From contig NZ_PDJK01000002.1 in assembly GCF_002564045.1 (NCBI RefSeq), forward strand, positions 5,443,605-5,507,604: DNA of 64,000 nucleotides, given 5' to 3'. Each line of letters begins with the position of its first letter. The stretch's first letter is position 1. A program made the translations under genes and the position numbers. Below, one piece after another: positions 8,513 to 17,630 of the stretch. Below the pieces are notes generated by a model. It ran no database searches and was not told where the DNA came from. It saw only the letters and a program-made list of their open reading frames with translations. The DNA is from Amycolatopsis sulphurea. GTDB lineage: Bacteria; Actinomycetota; Actinomycetes; Mycobacteriales; Pseudonocardiaceae.

Positions 8513-8729
8513 TCCGTGCTTCGCCGGCGGCCCCGCGCGGCCCGCGGCGATAAGCGTTTCCGATGGAGTGACCGGGAAAACCACTGGTGGTGGTAACCCG
8601 CGTGTCCTGCGAGGTAATGTCCCGGCAACAGCGGGGAGTCATCGTTCTCCGGATCGATGACCAGGCTCAGCGCGCACCAGCGCAGCCCTTCCGGTGACGA
8701 CGACGTCACCCGTGAGAAAGGTAGTCCTC

Positions 8730-10040
8730 GTGAACAGTGCTTCCTCCCCGGTCGTGGCGCACCCACCGGTCCGGGCCAAGAAGACCTCCATCTTCGGCGG
8801 TCTCGTCGGCGTCTTCATCGAGCTGTACGACAACGCCGTCTACGGTTTCGTGGCCGGCACCCTGGCCGTCGTGTTCTTCCCCGGCGACGAACCGGCCACC
8901 GGCGTATTGCTGACCTTCGTCGCGTTCGCGATCCCGTTCTTCTTCCGCCCGCTCGGTGCCGCGGTCGCCGGCTCGTGGGGCGACCGGTTCGGCCGCAAAC
9001 GGGTCCTGCTCGGGCTCATCACGCTGATGACCCTGTCGACCGGGCTGGTCGGCGCGCTGCCCGGATACCGTGCGGCCGGCGTCTTCGCCCCGATCGCGCT
9101 GGTCGTACTGCGTGTCCTGCAGGGGTTCGCGATGGGCGGCGAGCCGGGCAACGGCAACTCCTTCCTCGCCGAGCACGCGGGGGAGGGCCGCCGCGGCCGG
9201 GTGGTCAGCTACGCCAACGCCGCCACCTTCATCGCGATGCTGCTGGGCACGTTGTTCGCAGCTCTGCTCAACGCGACGCTGACGAAGGCGGCGATGGAGA
9301 GCTGGGGCTGGCGCCTGCCGTTCCTGCTCGCCCTGCCGATGGGCCTGATCGGGCTGGCCATCCGGCGTGCCGCCGACGAATCCCGGGAGTTCACCGCCGC
9401 CGAGGTCGAGGGCGAGGTCACCCGGAGCCCGCTGCGCGAGGCGTTCGGCTCCCGCGAAACAGTACGCGGCATGCTGATGGCCGTCGTGCTGCCGCTGTTC
9501 AACAGTTCCGGCTACTTCATCCTGTTCATCTACATGCCCTCGTTCATGAAGAACGACATGCACTTCTCCACGGTGCAGGGCCTGATGGTCACCGGGATCA
9601 TGCTCGCGGTCGGCACGTTCGGCGTGCTCTACGCGGGACGGCTCTCGGACCGGGTGGGTCGTAAGAAGATGCTTGCCACGTCGGCGTTCCTGATGGTGGC
9701 GCTCGGATTCCCGTGCTACTGGCTGCTCACCCAGGGTTCGTTCCTGCTCGCGACCCTCGGTGCCGTGGTGATGGCGCTGTGTTTCTCCGGGACCAACGGG
9801 GTCATGCAGGTGACGCTGGCCGAGCTGTTCCCCACGCGGGTCCGGACCGTGGCCTACGGCGTGGGCTACAACGTCGGGACCGCGATCTTCGGCGGCGCCG
9901 CGCCGCTGGTCGTCTCGGCGCTGATCGTGGCGACCGGCAGCACCTGGGTGCCCGCCTTCTACCTCGTGCTCACCTCGATCGTCGCCGGTATCGCCGCGTT
10001 GCGCATCCGCGAGACCGCGTTCGCCCCGCTCAAGCGCTGA
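8730..10040 (+). CDS. MFS transporter of the metabolite:H+ symporter (MHS) type
   Basis: 436 aa membrane protein with about 12 hydrophobic segments. GTG at 8730 chosen: a GAAAGGTAG site precedes it, and the protein then begins MNSASS; an upstream in-frame GTG (8694) lacks a ribosome site. Seen: GVFIELYDNAVYG in the first helix, the loop 2-3 signature GDRFGRKR, RVLQGFAMGGEPG, and a second GRLSDRVGRKK after helix 6. MHS members take up carboxylic or amino acids such as proline, betaine or 2-oxoglutarate. Import of 5-oxoproline is a reasonable guess from context. Confidence 0.88.
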   Translation: MNSASSPVVAHPPVRAKKTSIFGGLVGVFIELYDNAVYGFVAGTLAVVFFPGDEPATGVLLTFVAFAIPFFFRPLGAAVAGSWGDRFGRKRVLLGLITLMTLSTGLVGALPGYRAAGVFAPIALVVLRVLQGFAMGGEPGNGNSFLAEHAGEGRRGRVVSYANAATFIAMLLGTLFAALLNATLTKAAMESWGWRLPFLLALPMGLIGLAIRRAADESREFTAAEVEGEVTRSPLREAFGSRETVRGMLMAVVLPLFNSSGYFILFIYMPSFMKNDMHFSTVQGLMVTGIMLAVGTFGVLYAGRLSDRVGRKKMLATSAFLMVALGFPCYWLLTQGSFLLATLGAVVMALCFSGTNGVMQVTLAELFPTRVRTVAYGVGYNVGTAIFGGAAPLVVSALIVATGSTWVPAFYLVLTSIVAGIAALRIRETAFAPLKR

Positions 10041-10070
10041 ACTCCTGCGATCCTGAAAGGACGGTGCCCC

Positions 10071-11048
10071 GTGGCACGGACCGCCGCCGCACCAGCCAGG
10101 CCCGATCTCGACCGGCTCCGCGCCGCGACGACCGAAGCTGGTTTTGAAGCCCTGCTGCTCACCTCGGCGGCGGCCCGTGGCCACGTCCTCGGCGCCGAGC
10201 ACGCCGTCGTCGTGCTCACCGCGGCCGGCACGGTGGCCGGGGGACCCGATCCGGCCGGCACCCTGCGCGCGGCCGGGGCGGGGACCGGACCGGCCGGGTT
10301 CGAGGACGACCTGCCGTGGGAGGTGTTCGGCCGCCTCTCGAACACCGGAATCACCCTCCGCCCCGCCGCCGACCTGATCTTCGGTGAGCTGATCCGGGGC
10401 GCGGACGCGGAGGCGGCCGCCGAGCTGGCCGCAGTGGGCTACACGGCCGTGATGGACCACCTGCACGTCGGCATGGACGTCCGGGAGATCACCGCCAACG
10501 TCGACCGATCCCTCCGCCGCGCGGGAGGCCTGCTGGGCTGGTACCCGCCGGGCGCGGGCGTAGGTTCGGATCTGGTCACGATGCACGGGCATGACCCGCG
10601 CACCGCGCAGCTGACCGCCACCAGCCCGCTCCATTACACGCTGCATCCCGTGCTGGACGGGTGCCAGGGCTTCGCCACCGCCACCGCAATTCTCAGCAAA
10701 GCCACGCCCGCGTTGCGTGACACGGCGGAATCCTGTTCCGCCGCAACGGAATCGCTTATCGCCGCCTTGCGTCCGGGCGCGCCGTTGCGGGACGGATTCG
10801 CCGCCGCCGCGCGGGAATTCGGTGACCGGCCGGGGTCGAGCCGAATCTTCGCGTTGCGCGGAGGCAGCGCGCTGCCGCTCGGGCCGTCGAGCGAACTGCT
10901 CGGCGAGCCGGGCACCGTCCTCGGCGTGCGGGCGACCGTCGCGGCGCCCGAAGGGGGAGCGGTGGAACTGGCCGAGACCGTCCTGATCACCGGCAGCGGA
11001 CCACAGCGGCTCGCGAAGACGCCGCTGCGTCTCGTCGAGCTGTACTGA
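10071..11048 (+). CDS. M24 (creatinase/Xaa-Pro dipeptidase)-fold protein, probably catalytically inert
   Basis: 325 aa, GTG start after GAAAGGACG. The N-terminus (LRAATTEAGFEALLLTS...GHVLG) resembles the creatinase N-terminal domain, and the second half keeps the pita-bread order: a long helix with DVREITANVDRSLRRAG, LRPGAPLRDGF, a GEPGTVLGVRATVAAPEGGAVELAETVLI segment and a terminal QRLAKTPLRL. The five metal ligands of M24 peptidases (D, D, H, E, E) are mostly missing: the GHG motif reads RGG and the EP motif reads VRATV. It may be a binding or chaperone-like paralogue. Substrate unknown. Family assignment is moderate. Confidence 0.6.
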   Translation: MARTAAAPARPDLDRLRAATTEAGFEALLLTSAAARGHVLGAEHAVVVLTAAGTVAGGPDPAGTLRAAGAGTGPAGFEDDLPWEVFGRLSNTGITLRPAADLIFGELIRGADAEAAAELAAVGYTAVMDHLHVGMDVREITANVDRSLRRAGGLLGWYPPGAGVGSDLVTMHGHDPRTAQLTATSPLHYTLHPVLDGCQGFATATAILSKATPALRDTAESCSAATESLIAALRPGAPLRDGFAAAAREFGDRPGSSRIFALRGGSALPLGPSSELLGEPGTVLGVRATVAAPEGGAVELAETVLITGSGPQRLAKTPLRLVELY

Positions 11049-11082
11049 CCCTGACCGCCACCCCGCAGGAGGAGGACCTTTC

Positions 11083-11880
11083 GTGCCTGGACAGTCCGAA
11101 GTGGACCGAGTGCCCGTCGCCGATCTCGGTGGCCGCGCCATGCCGCTGCTCGGCTACGGCACTCACCCGATGCGTGGCGGGCAGGCCACCGAAGCGGTGC
11201 TCGCCGCGCTGGAGGTGGGCTACCGCCTCGTCGACACCGCCACGCGCTACCGCAACGAGGAGGCGATCGGTGCCGCACTCGCCCAGACCGCCGTCCCGCG
11301 CGGCGAGCTGTTCGTCACCACCAAGATGCCGCCCGACTGCGTCGGCATCGAGCGGCGCACGCTGGAGGAGAGCCTCACCGCGCTCGGCACCGACCACGTT
11401 GACCTTTGGCTGATCCACTGGCCGCCCGGCGGATATCCGGGCGTCACCAGCTGGCGTGCGTTCGCCCAGGCGCGGGAGGAGGGGCTCGTGCGCGCGATGG
11501 GCGTCAGCAACTACCCGATCGAGCTGATCGACGCGCTGTACCAGGCCACCGGCGAGTATCCGGCGGTGAACCAGCGCCAGTGGGGACCGGGGGACTACGA
11601 CGCCGGATACGCCGGGGCGCTCGCGGCCCGCGGGATCGTGCTGAGCGCGCACAGTCCGTTGCGCAGCACCGATTTGAACGACCCGGTGCTCCTGTCGGTC
11701 GCGCAGGCGCACGATCGCAGCGTGCACGAGGTGGTCGTCGCCTGGAACCTGCACCACGGCGTCGCGGTGACGGTGAAGTCCGCCCACCGTGAGCGGATGG
11801 TGCGCAACCTGTCCGCCGCGGGTCTCACCCTGACCGAGGAGGAGGTGGCGGCGATCGACCGGCTGGGCGCCGGTCGGTGA
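11083..11880 (+). CDS. Aldo/keto reductase
   Basis: 265 aa (beta/alpha)8 NADPH-dependent reductase. Visible catalytic tetrad: Asp and Tyr in VDTATRYRNEE, Lys in VTTKMPP and His in LIHWPPGG. The cofactor region VKSAHRERMVRNL is near the C-terminus. GTG start with a strong GGAGGAGGA site. Last gene of the 5-oxoprolinase operon; it would reduce an aldehyde or keto group, but its substrate cannot be told from sequence. Confidence 0.9.
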   Translation: MPGQSEVDRVPVADLGGRAMPLLGYGTHPMRGGQATEAVLAALEVGYRLVDTATRYRNEEAIGAALAQTAVPRGELFVTTKMPPDCVGIERRTLEESLTALGTDHVDLWLIHWPPGGYPGVTSWRAFAQAREEGLVRAMGVSNYPIELIDALYQATGEYPAVNQRQWGPGDYDAGYAGALAARGIVLSAHSPLRSTDLNDPVLLSVAQAHDRSVHEVVVAWNLHHGVAVTVKSAHRERMVRNLSAAGLTLTEEEVAAIDRLGAGR

Positions 11881-11980
11881 CCCGCCCGGCCCCGTGCCAC
11901 GGTGCGGCGCCGTCGCGCCAGGGCACAACCCCGGTCACCGTGGACCCGCGTCAGGTGTGCCTACAGCCGTTCCGGCGCCT

Positions 11981-12249
11981 CAATCCCCGCAAAGTCGTCG
12001 TGAGGGGCCCTGCGCAGACGGCGGAAGTCCGTGAAGGGGCCCTTCACGGACTCAGAGTCTGTGAAGGGCCCCTTCACAGACCTGAAACAGGTCCGGCGCA
12101 CACGACGAGGTGGTCGCGCACCTCGAACACCCTCGCATCGCCCGCTGCCAGGCGCAATCGATGAAGAGGGCAGGCACCGCCGATGACGACGCGGCAGCCA
12201 CGGCTCTCTGCTGATCACAGGCCCTTCGACCAACTTTGCCGGGACCCTG
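11981..12249. repeat. MITE-like repeat, copy 2
   Basis: About 269 bp, with a degenerate left end (CAATCCCCGCAAAGTCG) and a perfect right end ACTTTGCCGGGACCCTG (12233-12249). Inside are tandem palindromes GTGAAGGGGCCCTTCAC at about 12032 and GTGAAGGGCCCCTTCAC at about 12061 joined by ACTCAGAGT, and the same downstream segment as copy 3. No target duplication is seen here, which fits an older copy. It follows the aldo/keto reductase and may end its transcript. Confidence 0.8.
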
Positions 12250-12279
12250 CGCCGTCCGGGTGAAAATGGGGGAAAACGA

Positions 12280-12327
12280 AAACGGTCCGGGCGTGCGCGG
12301 TACTGCCCGCGCGCGCCCGGACCGTTT
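12280..12327 (+). terminator. Strong hairpin terminator
   Basis: 21-bp arms (12280-12300 and 12307-12327) with a single mismatch and a 6-nt loop, beginning AAACGGTCCGGGCG and ending in CCGTTTCTT. Preceded by an A-rich and followed by a T-rich tract, so it can act on either strand. Confidence 0.75.
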
Positions 12328-12343
12328 CTTCCGGTCCAGTCGG

Positions 12344-12380
12344 CCGAAGGGGTCACTGGTTCGATCCCAGTATCGCCCAC
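12344..12380 (+). other. Scar of a tRNA-Val 3' end (old attachment site)
   Basis: The segment reads as variable loop, T-arm (ACTGG TTCGATC CCAGT) and acceptor 3' strand ATCGCCCA of an actinobacterial tRNA-Val. Nothing upstream forms the 5' half, so it is not a tRNA gene. Such 3' fragments are left at the distal end of elements that integrate into tRNA genes. It marks the left edge of the terpene island. Confidence 0.7.
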
Positions 12381-12399
12381 GGTGTTGTTGCTGGTCAGG

Positions 12400-12434
12400 C
12401 GGCCTGTCCGTGATCGTTATCGGCAGGCCGTTTC
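12400..12434. terminator. Hairpin next to the tRNA-Val scar
   Basis: CGGCCTG-T-CCG and CGGCAGGCCG pair with one bulged T around a 10-nt loop and are followed by TTTCTG. Just downstream (12437-12461) is GTGGGGAGCGTATGGGGAGC, like the paired GTGGG repeats that flank the att sites of the two integrative elements further right. It is probably a leftover element end. Confidence 0.5.
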
Positions 12435-12648
12435 TGATTGTGGGGAGCGTATGGGGAGCACAGACTCCTGACCACAACCCTGGATCCGAAGTGGTCATGA
12501 CGGGTTGGTTCCAGGAGACGCTTGCCGGGCTCCGGGGCACGGTTTGATGGTTCGGGAAGTTTCGTACCGGAGCGGGGCTCGGGTGGCAACGCGACGGCAA
12601 CGGCCGGTAGCTGTCGTCCTTGAGGCGGCCACCTCACGTCGTCGGGTG

Positions 12649-14028
12649 TCAAGCGGACGGGCGGGGAGTGGCGGTCAGGTGGAAGTCGCTGGGGGTCAGC
12701 ACGGCTTTGGGTCTGGGACGGGGCGGGGGCTCGGTGGTGCGGCGCAGTTGCCAGCGTGCGGCGATGGTCGCCAGCACGACGACCGCCTCGGTCATCACGA
12801 AGTTGTCTCCCATGCATTTGCGGGCGCCGCCGCTGAAGGTGAAGAACGCGTCAGTGGCGTCCTTCGTTATGGCGCCGGGCAGCCACCGGTCCGGGTCGAA
12901 TCGTTCTGGATCCGGGAAAAGCTGGGGGTCATGGTTGAGGACGTACGGGCTGTAGACGGCGTAGCTGCCGGCCGGGATGAGGAACCCTCCGAGCTTCACG
13001 TCGGTGGTGGCGCGGCGGGGTAGAAGCCATCCTGGGGGCCACATACGCAGGGCTTCTGTGAACACCCGCCGGGTGTAGTCCAACTGTGGTAAGTCCGCTA
13101 CGGACGGACCGGGACGCCCGTCCAGCACGGTAACGGCCTCGGTGTGCAGACGGTGGTCTATCTCGGGATCGTCAGCGACCGCGCTGAGCGTCCAGGACAA
13201 CGCGGTGACACTGCTTTCCAGGCCGCCGACCATGATGGACACGACCTCGTCGTGAATCTGCTGGTCGCTCATGGGGCTGCCGTGTTCGTCGCGGGCGGCC
13301 AGGAGCAGGGACAGCAGGTCGCCGCGGTCGAGGTCGCGCGCCCGAGTATCGGCGATCATCTGGTCGATCACCGCGTGCAACCGGCTCAGCGCGGCCTCGA
13401 AACGGCGGTTGCCCGGTAGGGGCAAGCGGGTCATGGCCGCTGGCAGCATGCCCCGTAGTCCGACCCCGCGCGCTGCGGCCCGAATATCACGAGTGACCTC
13501 GCGAGACACGTCGTTGGCGAGACCAGGCCCGCATACCGTCCCGGTGAGGATCGTGGCCACCAGCACACCGATCTCGTCGGGGAAGTCCAGTCTCCGTCCG
13601 GGCGACCAGCCCTGGATCTGGGCCAAGGTCGTCTCGCGCATCGTGTCCACATAGGAGTTGATGCGCTGTTTGCGGAACATCGGCTGGATCATGCGGCGTT
13701 GTCGGTGGTGCAGGTCGCCGTCGGAGGTGCCGAGGCCGTTGCCGACCATGCGGCGCACGTGGTCGAGCAGCATCCCGCGCTTGGTGAACGGACCCCGATC
13801 GCTGCCCTGGTCGATCAGCAGTTCTCGGGTCAGGGCGGGATCGTTGAGCAGGTAAAAAGTCTTCGTGCCGACGGCGAACCGCACGATAGGACCGCGGTCG
13901 CGTTGGGAGTTGACAAAGTTCAACGGGCGTCTCAGCAACGAGGGGGTGTGACCGAGCAAAGGAATTCGGCCTGGCGCCATCGGCGCCGTCGAACGGGCTG
14001 CGGAATCGTGACTGGAGACAGCACACAT
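12649..14028 (-). CDS. Cytochrome P450, partner of the terpene synthase
   Basis: 459 aa. Heme-binding segment FSGGARKCMG with the axial Cys near residue 416, ExxR in the K helix (TEALRMWPP), and an I-helix region MVGGLESSVTALSW where the usual acid-Thr pair is Glu-Ser-Ser. ATG start with AAGGAGA 6 nt upstream. It lies 115 bp downstream of the terpene synthase on the same strand, so it probably oxidises the cyclised terpene, as in known sesquiterpene synthase-P450 pairs. Redox partners are not encoded nearby. Product unknown. Confidence 0.9.
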   Translation of the reverse strand: MCAVSSHDSAARSTAPMAPGRIPLLGHTPSLLRRPLNFVNSQRDRGPIVRFAVGTKTFYLLNDPALTRELLIDQGSDRGPFTKRGMLLDHVRRMVGNGLGTSDGDLHHRQRRMIQPMFRKQRINSYVDTMRETTLAQIQGWSPGRRLDFPDEIGVLVATILTGTVCGPGLANDVSREVTRDIRAAARGVGLRGMLPAAMTRLPLPGNRRFEAALSRLHAVIDQMIADTRARDLDRGDLLSLLLAARDEHGSPMSDQQIHDEVVSIMVGGLESSVTALSWTLSAVADDPEIDHRLHTEAVTVLDGRPGPSVADLPQLDYTRRVFTEALRMWPPGWLLPRRATTDVKLGGFLIPAGSYAVYSPYVLNHDPQLFPDPERFDPDRWLPGAITKDATDAFFTFSGGARKCMGDNFVMTEAVVVLATIAARWQLRRTTEPPPRPRPKAVLTPSDFHLTATPRPSA

Positions 14029-14143
14029 GCTGGATTCTCCTTTTCTTCGTGGCCGTCAGCGGTGCTGAACCGGCGGCACCATCTGAGATGTCAGCTACGG
14101 GTTTCAATGACCTCCATCATGTCGTCGTGGGCATTCAGGGGTG

Positions 14144-15202
14144 TCAGCATTTCCATCGGAATTCCTGACTGATGTATTCGGGTTCGACGTAGGAGCCGGG
14201 GACATAACGCAGAGAGTTCTTGGTGTGCCAGGAGTAGACCCCCTGCAGCATGATGCCGATGGTGTGGGCGTATTCGACGGCCCGGTCCTGCCATTGACTG
14301 AAGTCTGGCAGGTTGTCCGTCAGGGTGATGAGTTCTTTCAGATCGTTGTCGTGGAATTTCAGGGCCATCATGTACGCCTCTGTCAATGACACGTTGTGCT
14401 CGTGCCGCAGAGTGATGACCAGGTTGATGACATCGCCTCGCCGGGAAAGTTCCTTGGGCAGGGAGACGATGTCGTTGTGCCAGCCGATGATGCGGGATGA
14501 TAGTGCATGCATACGCAGGATCGCCGGGTGTTCCAGCACGGTGTCCGGCAGCGTGCGGAAATCCTTCTGCATGCAGAGATACTTCGCGAATGGTGCACCT
14601 CCGCTGGTGCACTCCCGGATCGTCAGGAACACCGGAAGCGGCGCCGGCCGGTTGAGGGCGATGTAGCGTTTTTCGTCCTGGAAGCCGGTAAGCATCTGGT
14701 TGATCGCGACGATGAAATTCTCATACAAATGCATGGGCATGCCGCAGGCGATCGCATCCTGCCGAAGCTGGTGAAACTGCCGGTAAATGCCGAGGTCGTG
14801 CGGTGGTTCGTCGTCGTCACCGGTCAGCAGCGCCATGATTCGTTCGCGGATCGCGGACATCTCATCGTGGCTACAGCGGTCGAAGTAGTCGTCCATCATC
14901 GCCCCGGACGAGGCATAACGGGCGACCGGCCGCAACTCGGCCAGGGTGAGAAAAGGGAACGCGCGGGCCGCGAGATCAGTCAGCCGGTGCCGCTTGTGAC
15001 GGGTCCGAGCCTGCTCGGAATGGAAGGCGTAGTCCTCGTCGATCCACCGGTAGTACTCCTGCGCCAGCTCCTCCATCTTCGGATTCGTCAGGTCCGGGAA
15101 CGGGTAATGCGGCCGCGGCAGGTCAGCGAGCCGGCTATAAAGCTCCTGCTCGGTCAGGCCGGTCACAAGGTGCTCACCTTTGAGGTAATCCGGTGATTCC
15201 AT
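14144..15202 (-). CDS. Class I terpene synthase (probable sesquiterpene cyclase)
   Basis: 352 aa, the normal size of bacterial single-domain terpene cyclases. Metal-binding acidic motif DDYFD near residue 84 (DDxxD) and the NSE motif NDIVSLPKE near residue 225; a conserved WKC-type C-terminus. ATG at 15202 chosen, with AAAGGCGG about 11 nt upstream; a TTG three codons earlier has no spacing to that site. Would ionise farnesyl diphosphate (or geranyl) and cyclise it. Chain length and product cannot be predicted from sequence alone. Confidence 0.92.
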   Translation of the reverse strand: MESPDYLKGEHLVTGLTEQELYSRLADLPRPHYPFPDLTNPKMEELAQEYYRWIDEDYAFHSEQARTRHKRHRLTDLAARAFPFLTLAELRPVARYASSGAMMDDYFDRCSHDEMSAIRERIMALLTGDDDEPPHDLGIYRQFHQLRQDAIACGMPMHLYENFIVAINQMLTGFQDEKRYIALNRPAPLPVFLTIRECTSGGAPFAKYLCMQKDFRTLPDTVLEHPAILRMHALSSRIIGWHNDIVSLPKELSRRGDVINLVITLRHEHNVSLTEAYMMALKFHDNDLKELITLTDNLPDFSQWQDRAVEYAHTIGIMLQGVYSWHTKNSLRYVPGSYVEPEYISQEFRWKC

Positions 15203-15943
15203 GGTCGCCAACCCGCCTTTCGAATCCTGGCGATGTCGAATCGATGATTTGTGGACACCCGGGGTGCATTCGTGCAGCGGCGGTTCAGGGCGTCGTGTCG
15301 TGCGGGATTTGGGGATCGGGCCGGGGACGACCGGGCGCGGGTGAGAAGGGCCTGCGCTGCGGTACGAGCGGTAGCCGGCAGGGTGTGGGCGTAGCGATGC
15401 CCATCGTCCACAGTAGATGCGGTGACCCCCGGCCCCGTGTCCGGTTCCGCGGCAACGTGCCCTGCCCCGTGGTGGTCATGACCTACCACATCGATACTCA
15501 CCGACGCTCGACAGCGACACGGCTTGCGCCGCGGAGGGCTGAAAGGACACCTGAGGACACCGCCTCTCGTCATTGTCCATCCGATGGTGACTGAGACCGC
15601 CAAGACGCCGATACCACTGTTTCGGCGATGTGACTCCCCGATAGCATGGCCATATTCCATCACTTCGTCACCCTTGGTGATCGATTGAGTCCAGCCGTGC
15701 TTCTGCGCGGTCAACCGGTATGCGTCCCGGCGGAGTGTTTGTCAATACTTGCTGTTGTGCCCAGGATGCGAAAGGGGTTCGCCCGACTGTCCAGACAGGT
15801 GGGCAAACCATTGACGGGTCTTGCCCCCGGAAGTTGGACACGGGGTTACGCGACTTCGGGAAGGGTAGTCGATTTCGGGTTCAGGTCGTGTTCGTAGGTG
15901 ATCGGTGATCTCTCAAGCCCCGGGTTTGGTGGAGACCACTGGA
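15203..15943. other. Intergenic stretch without a recognisable gene
   Basis: Open frames exist on both strands but have no ribosome site, family motif or convincing composition. The right part (about 15770-15900) is probably the end region of the adjoining IS3 remnant. The terpene operon promoter should lie in 15203-15350. Confidence 0.5.
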
Positions 15944-16410
15944 TTAGTGGGTTTCCAGGGGTGCGGTGGCTGGGTGGGTCATCGCGTGTAGTGCTTCGTG
16001 CTCGGTGGGTGGGGTGTGTCCGAGTTCGCCGTGCAGGCGGCGGTTGTTGTACCGGTCGATGTACTCGACGGTCGCGATTTCCAGGTCGTCGAGGCCGCGC
16101 CAGGGGCCATGGTTGTGGACGAGTTCGGCCTTGTAGAGCGAGTTGAATGCTTCGTCCGTTGCGTTGTCGTAGGAATCTCCTGTGCTGCCAACGGAGGCGA
16201 CGAAGCTGGCCTCGGCGAGGCGCTGGGTGTAGCGCACCACTCGGTACTGGGCGGTCGCTGTGATGCGCCAGCCCGGCCAGGTCCGCGCTGGCGGCCCGGC
16301 GGCGCCAGGCCGCCATCTGCAGTGCGTCCAGCGCCAGATCCGTATACAGCGAGGTAGCGACCTGCCAGCCGACGATCACGCGGGAGAACACGTCCAGCAC
16401 GGACGGGGCC
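15944..16410 (-). pseudogene. IS3-family transposase OrfB remnant
   Basis: Two frames together read the C-terminal integrase core: LDVFSRVIVGWQ ... LAHHSD, then after a shift near 16245 VRYTQRLAEASFVASVGSTGDSYDNATDEAFNS and the terminal YNNRRLHGELGHTPP. The N-terminal half and OrfA are missing. The catalytic Glu (normally DNA..E) has shifted context (DNATDEAFN) but is present. Inactive. Sequence from here to 16707 shows no further gene. Confidence 0.8.
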
Positions 16411-16707
16411 GAGGTGTTCCGGGGCTTGGTGGTGGCCCGGGTTTATCGAGCCGATCTGCAAGTTCGACAGCTTGTGGGTGCTGGACGAGATCGGGGTCGC
16501 GTCCGCGTCGTACGCCACGCTCAAGCGCTGATTGCCGGCGTACGCGAGACGCGTGGCGGGAACGGCTGGCGGCGTTGTGTGCCCGCGCATACACGGTTGG
16601 GGCGCGCGTCGCCAACGACACGCTCAGCCACCGCCACAAACGAGCGCCCGCCCCGAGCGATCAGGACGGGCGCCTCACCTTGCCCATTGACAGGAACGTA
16701 CTGGCTA

Positions 16708-17574
16708 TCAGCTGCGCTCAATGGTGGCTGAGGTTGGATATGAGCGCTCGTCGATCCAGAACGCTTCGGCGGGCGGCTTTCCCGCGAGCCAGTACTTGTC
16801 GATGTCCGCGTCCGTCCAGCCGCGCTCCCGAAGGAGGGTTTCGTCGATGAGTTGCCGACCGGTCAGCTCCCCGGGTTCCGACCCGAGGACCTCCATGAGG
16901 GCATCGCACATGATGGCCGGCACCCGCCACTGATCGGGACGTCCCATCTTGTCCTCCGGCCAATTCAGCGTCGCGTAGGACTCGATGGGGGCCGCGGGCC
17001 AGAGGCTATTTGCAGCGACGTTGTCTCCGGCGTGCTCGGCAGCGATGCCGATGGCGAGCCGGGTCATGCCCATCTTCATGCAGTAGTACATCGCGTGCCC
17101 GGGCGTGGCCAGAATGCTGACAGGAGGCGAGTTCATCACGATGTGGCCCCAGCCTCCCGCCACCATGTGGGGCAGCGCGTAGTAGGAGGCCAAATAGGAC
17201 GCCCTCAGGTTTACCTCGAACATGAGGGCGACTCGAGCCGGCGGGGTGTCAAGGACGTTCTCCCACCACAGCGCGCCCGCATTGTTGATCAGGATGTCGA
17301 TCCGCCCGAACTCCTCCATGGTCCGCTCGACCATGTTCTTGATGTCTTGCTCGTCGCGCACGTCCACCCGTATCGGCAGGGCGCGGCGGCCCAGCGCCTG
17401 GACTTCCTCCGCGACCGAGTGAATGGTTCCGGGCAGGTGGGGTGAGTCGGTCGCGCTCCTGCCGGAGACGACGACGTCGGCTCCCTCTCTGGCAAGCCGC
17501 AGCGCGAATTCCCGTCCGATTCCGCGGCTTGAGCCGGTGACGATTGCGACGCGACTATTCAATGTCTGGCTCAC
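16708..17574 (-). CDS. SDR-family oxidoreductase with C-terminal extension
   Basis: 288 aa with GTG start at 17574 (AAAGGGAG 6 nt upstream); the open frame runs further but into a thiolase remnant. TGSSRGIG nucleotide motif at residues 13-20, NNAG near 100, YxxxK within MYYCMKMGM. A C-terminal tail (LLRERGWTDADIDKYW) resembles SDRs found with citronellol/terpenoid and acyl-CoA degradation genes. Likely a 3-hydroxyacyl or alcohol dehydrogenase of the catabolic island. Truncated thiolase sequence lies directly upstream on the same strand. Confidence 0.85.
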   Translation of the reverse strand: MSQTLNSRVAIVTGSSRGIGREFALRLAREGADVVVSGRSATDSPHLPGTIHSVAEEVQALGRRALPIRVDVRDEQDIKNMVERTMEEFGRIDILINNAGALWWENVLDTPPARVALMFEVNLRASYLASYYALPHMVAGGWGHIVMNSPPVSILATPGHAMYYCMKMGMTRLAIGIAAEHAGDNVAANSLWPAAPIESYATLNWPEDKMGRPDQWRVPAIMCDALMEVLGSEPGELTGRQLIDETLLRERGWTDADIDKYWLAGKPPAEAFWIDERSYPTSATIERS

Positions 17575-17630
17575 GGCTACTCCCTTTCCTCGACGGCTCG
17601 TCGCTCGGTTCCTCGATGGGATGATGGGCG

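Noticed and set aside
8580..8591. ACCACTGGTGGT palindrome upstream of the transporter
   Set aside because: Short palindromes are frequent in GC-rich DNA; no second site or regulator supports it.
6173..11141. Very long minus-strand open frames (803 and 811 codons) opposite the pxp and transporter genes
   Set aside because: They are antisense shadows of GC-rich genes with clear motifs on the plus strand; their translations are Arg/Gly/Pro-rich with no domain.
16411..16707. Plus-strand segment reading FIEPICKFDSLWVLDEIG
   Set aside because: It looks protein-like for about 30 codons but I do not recognise the family and it lacks start and context, so it is not called.
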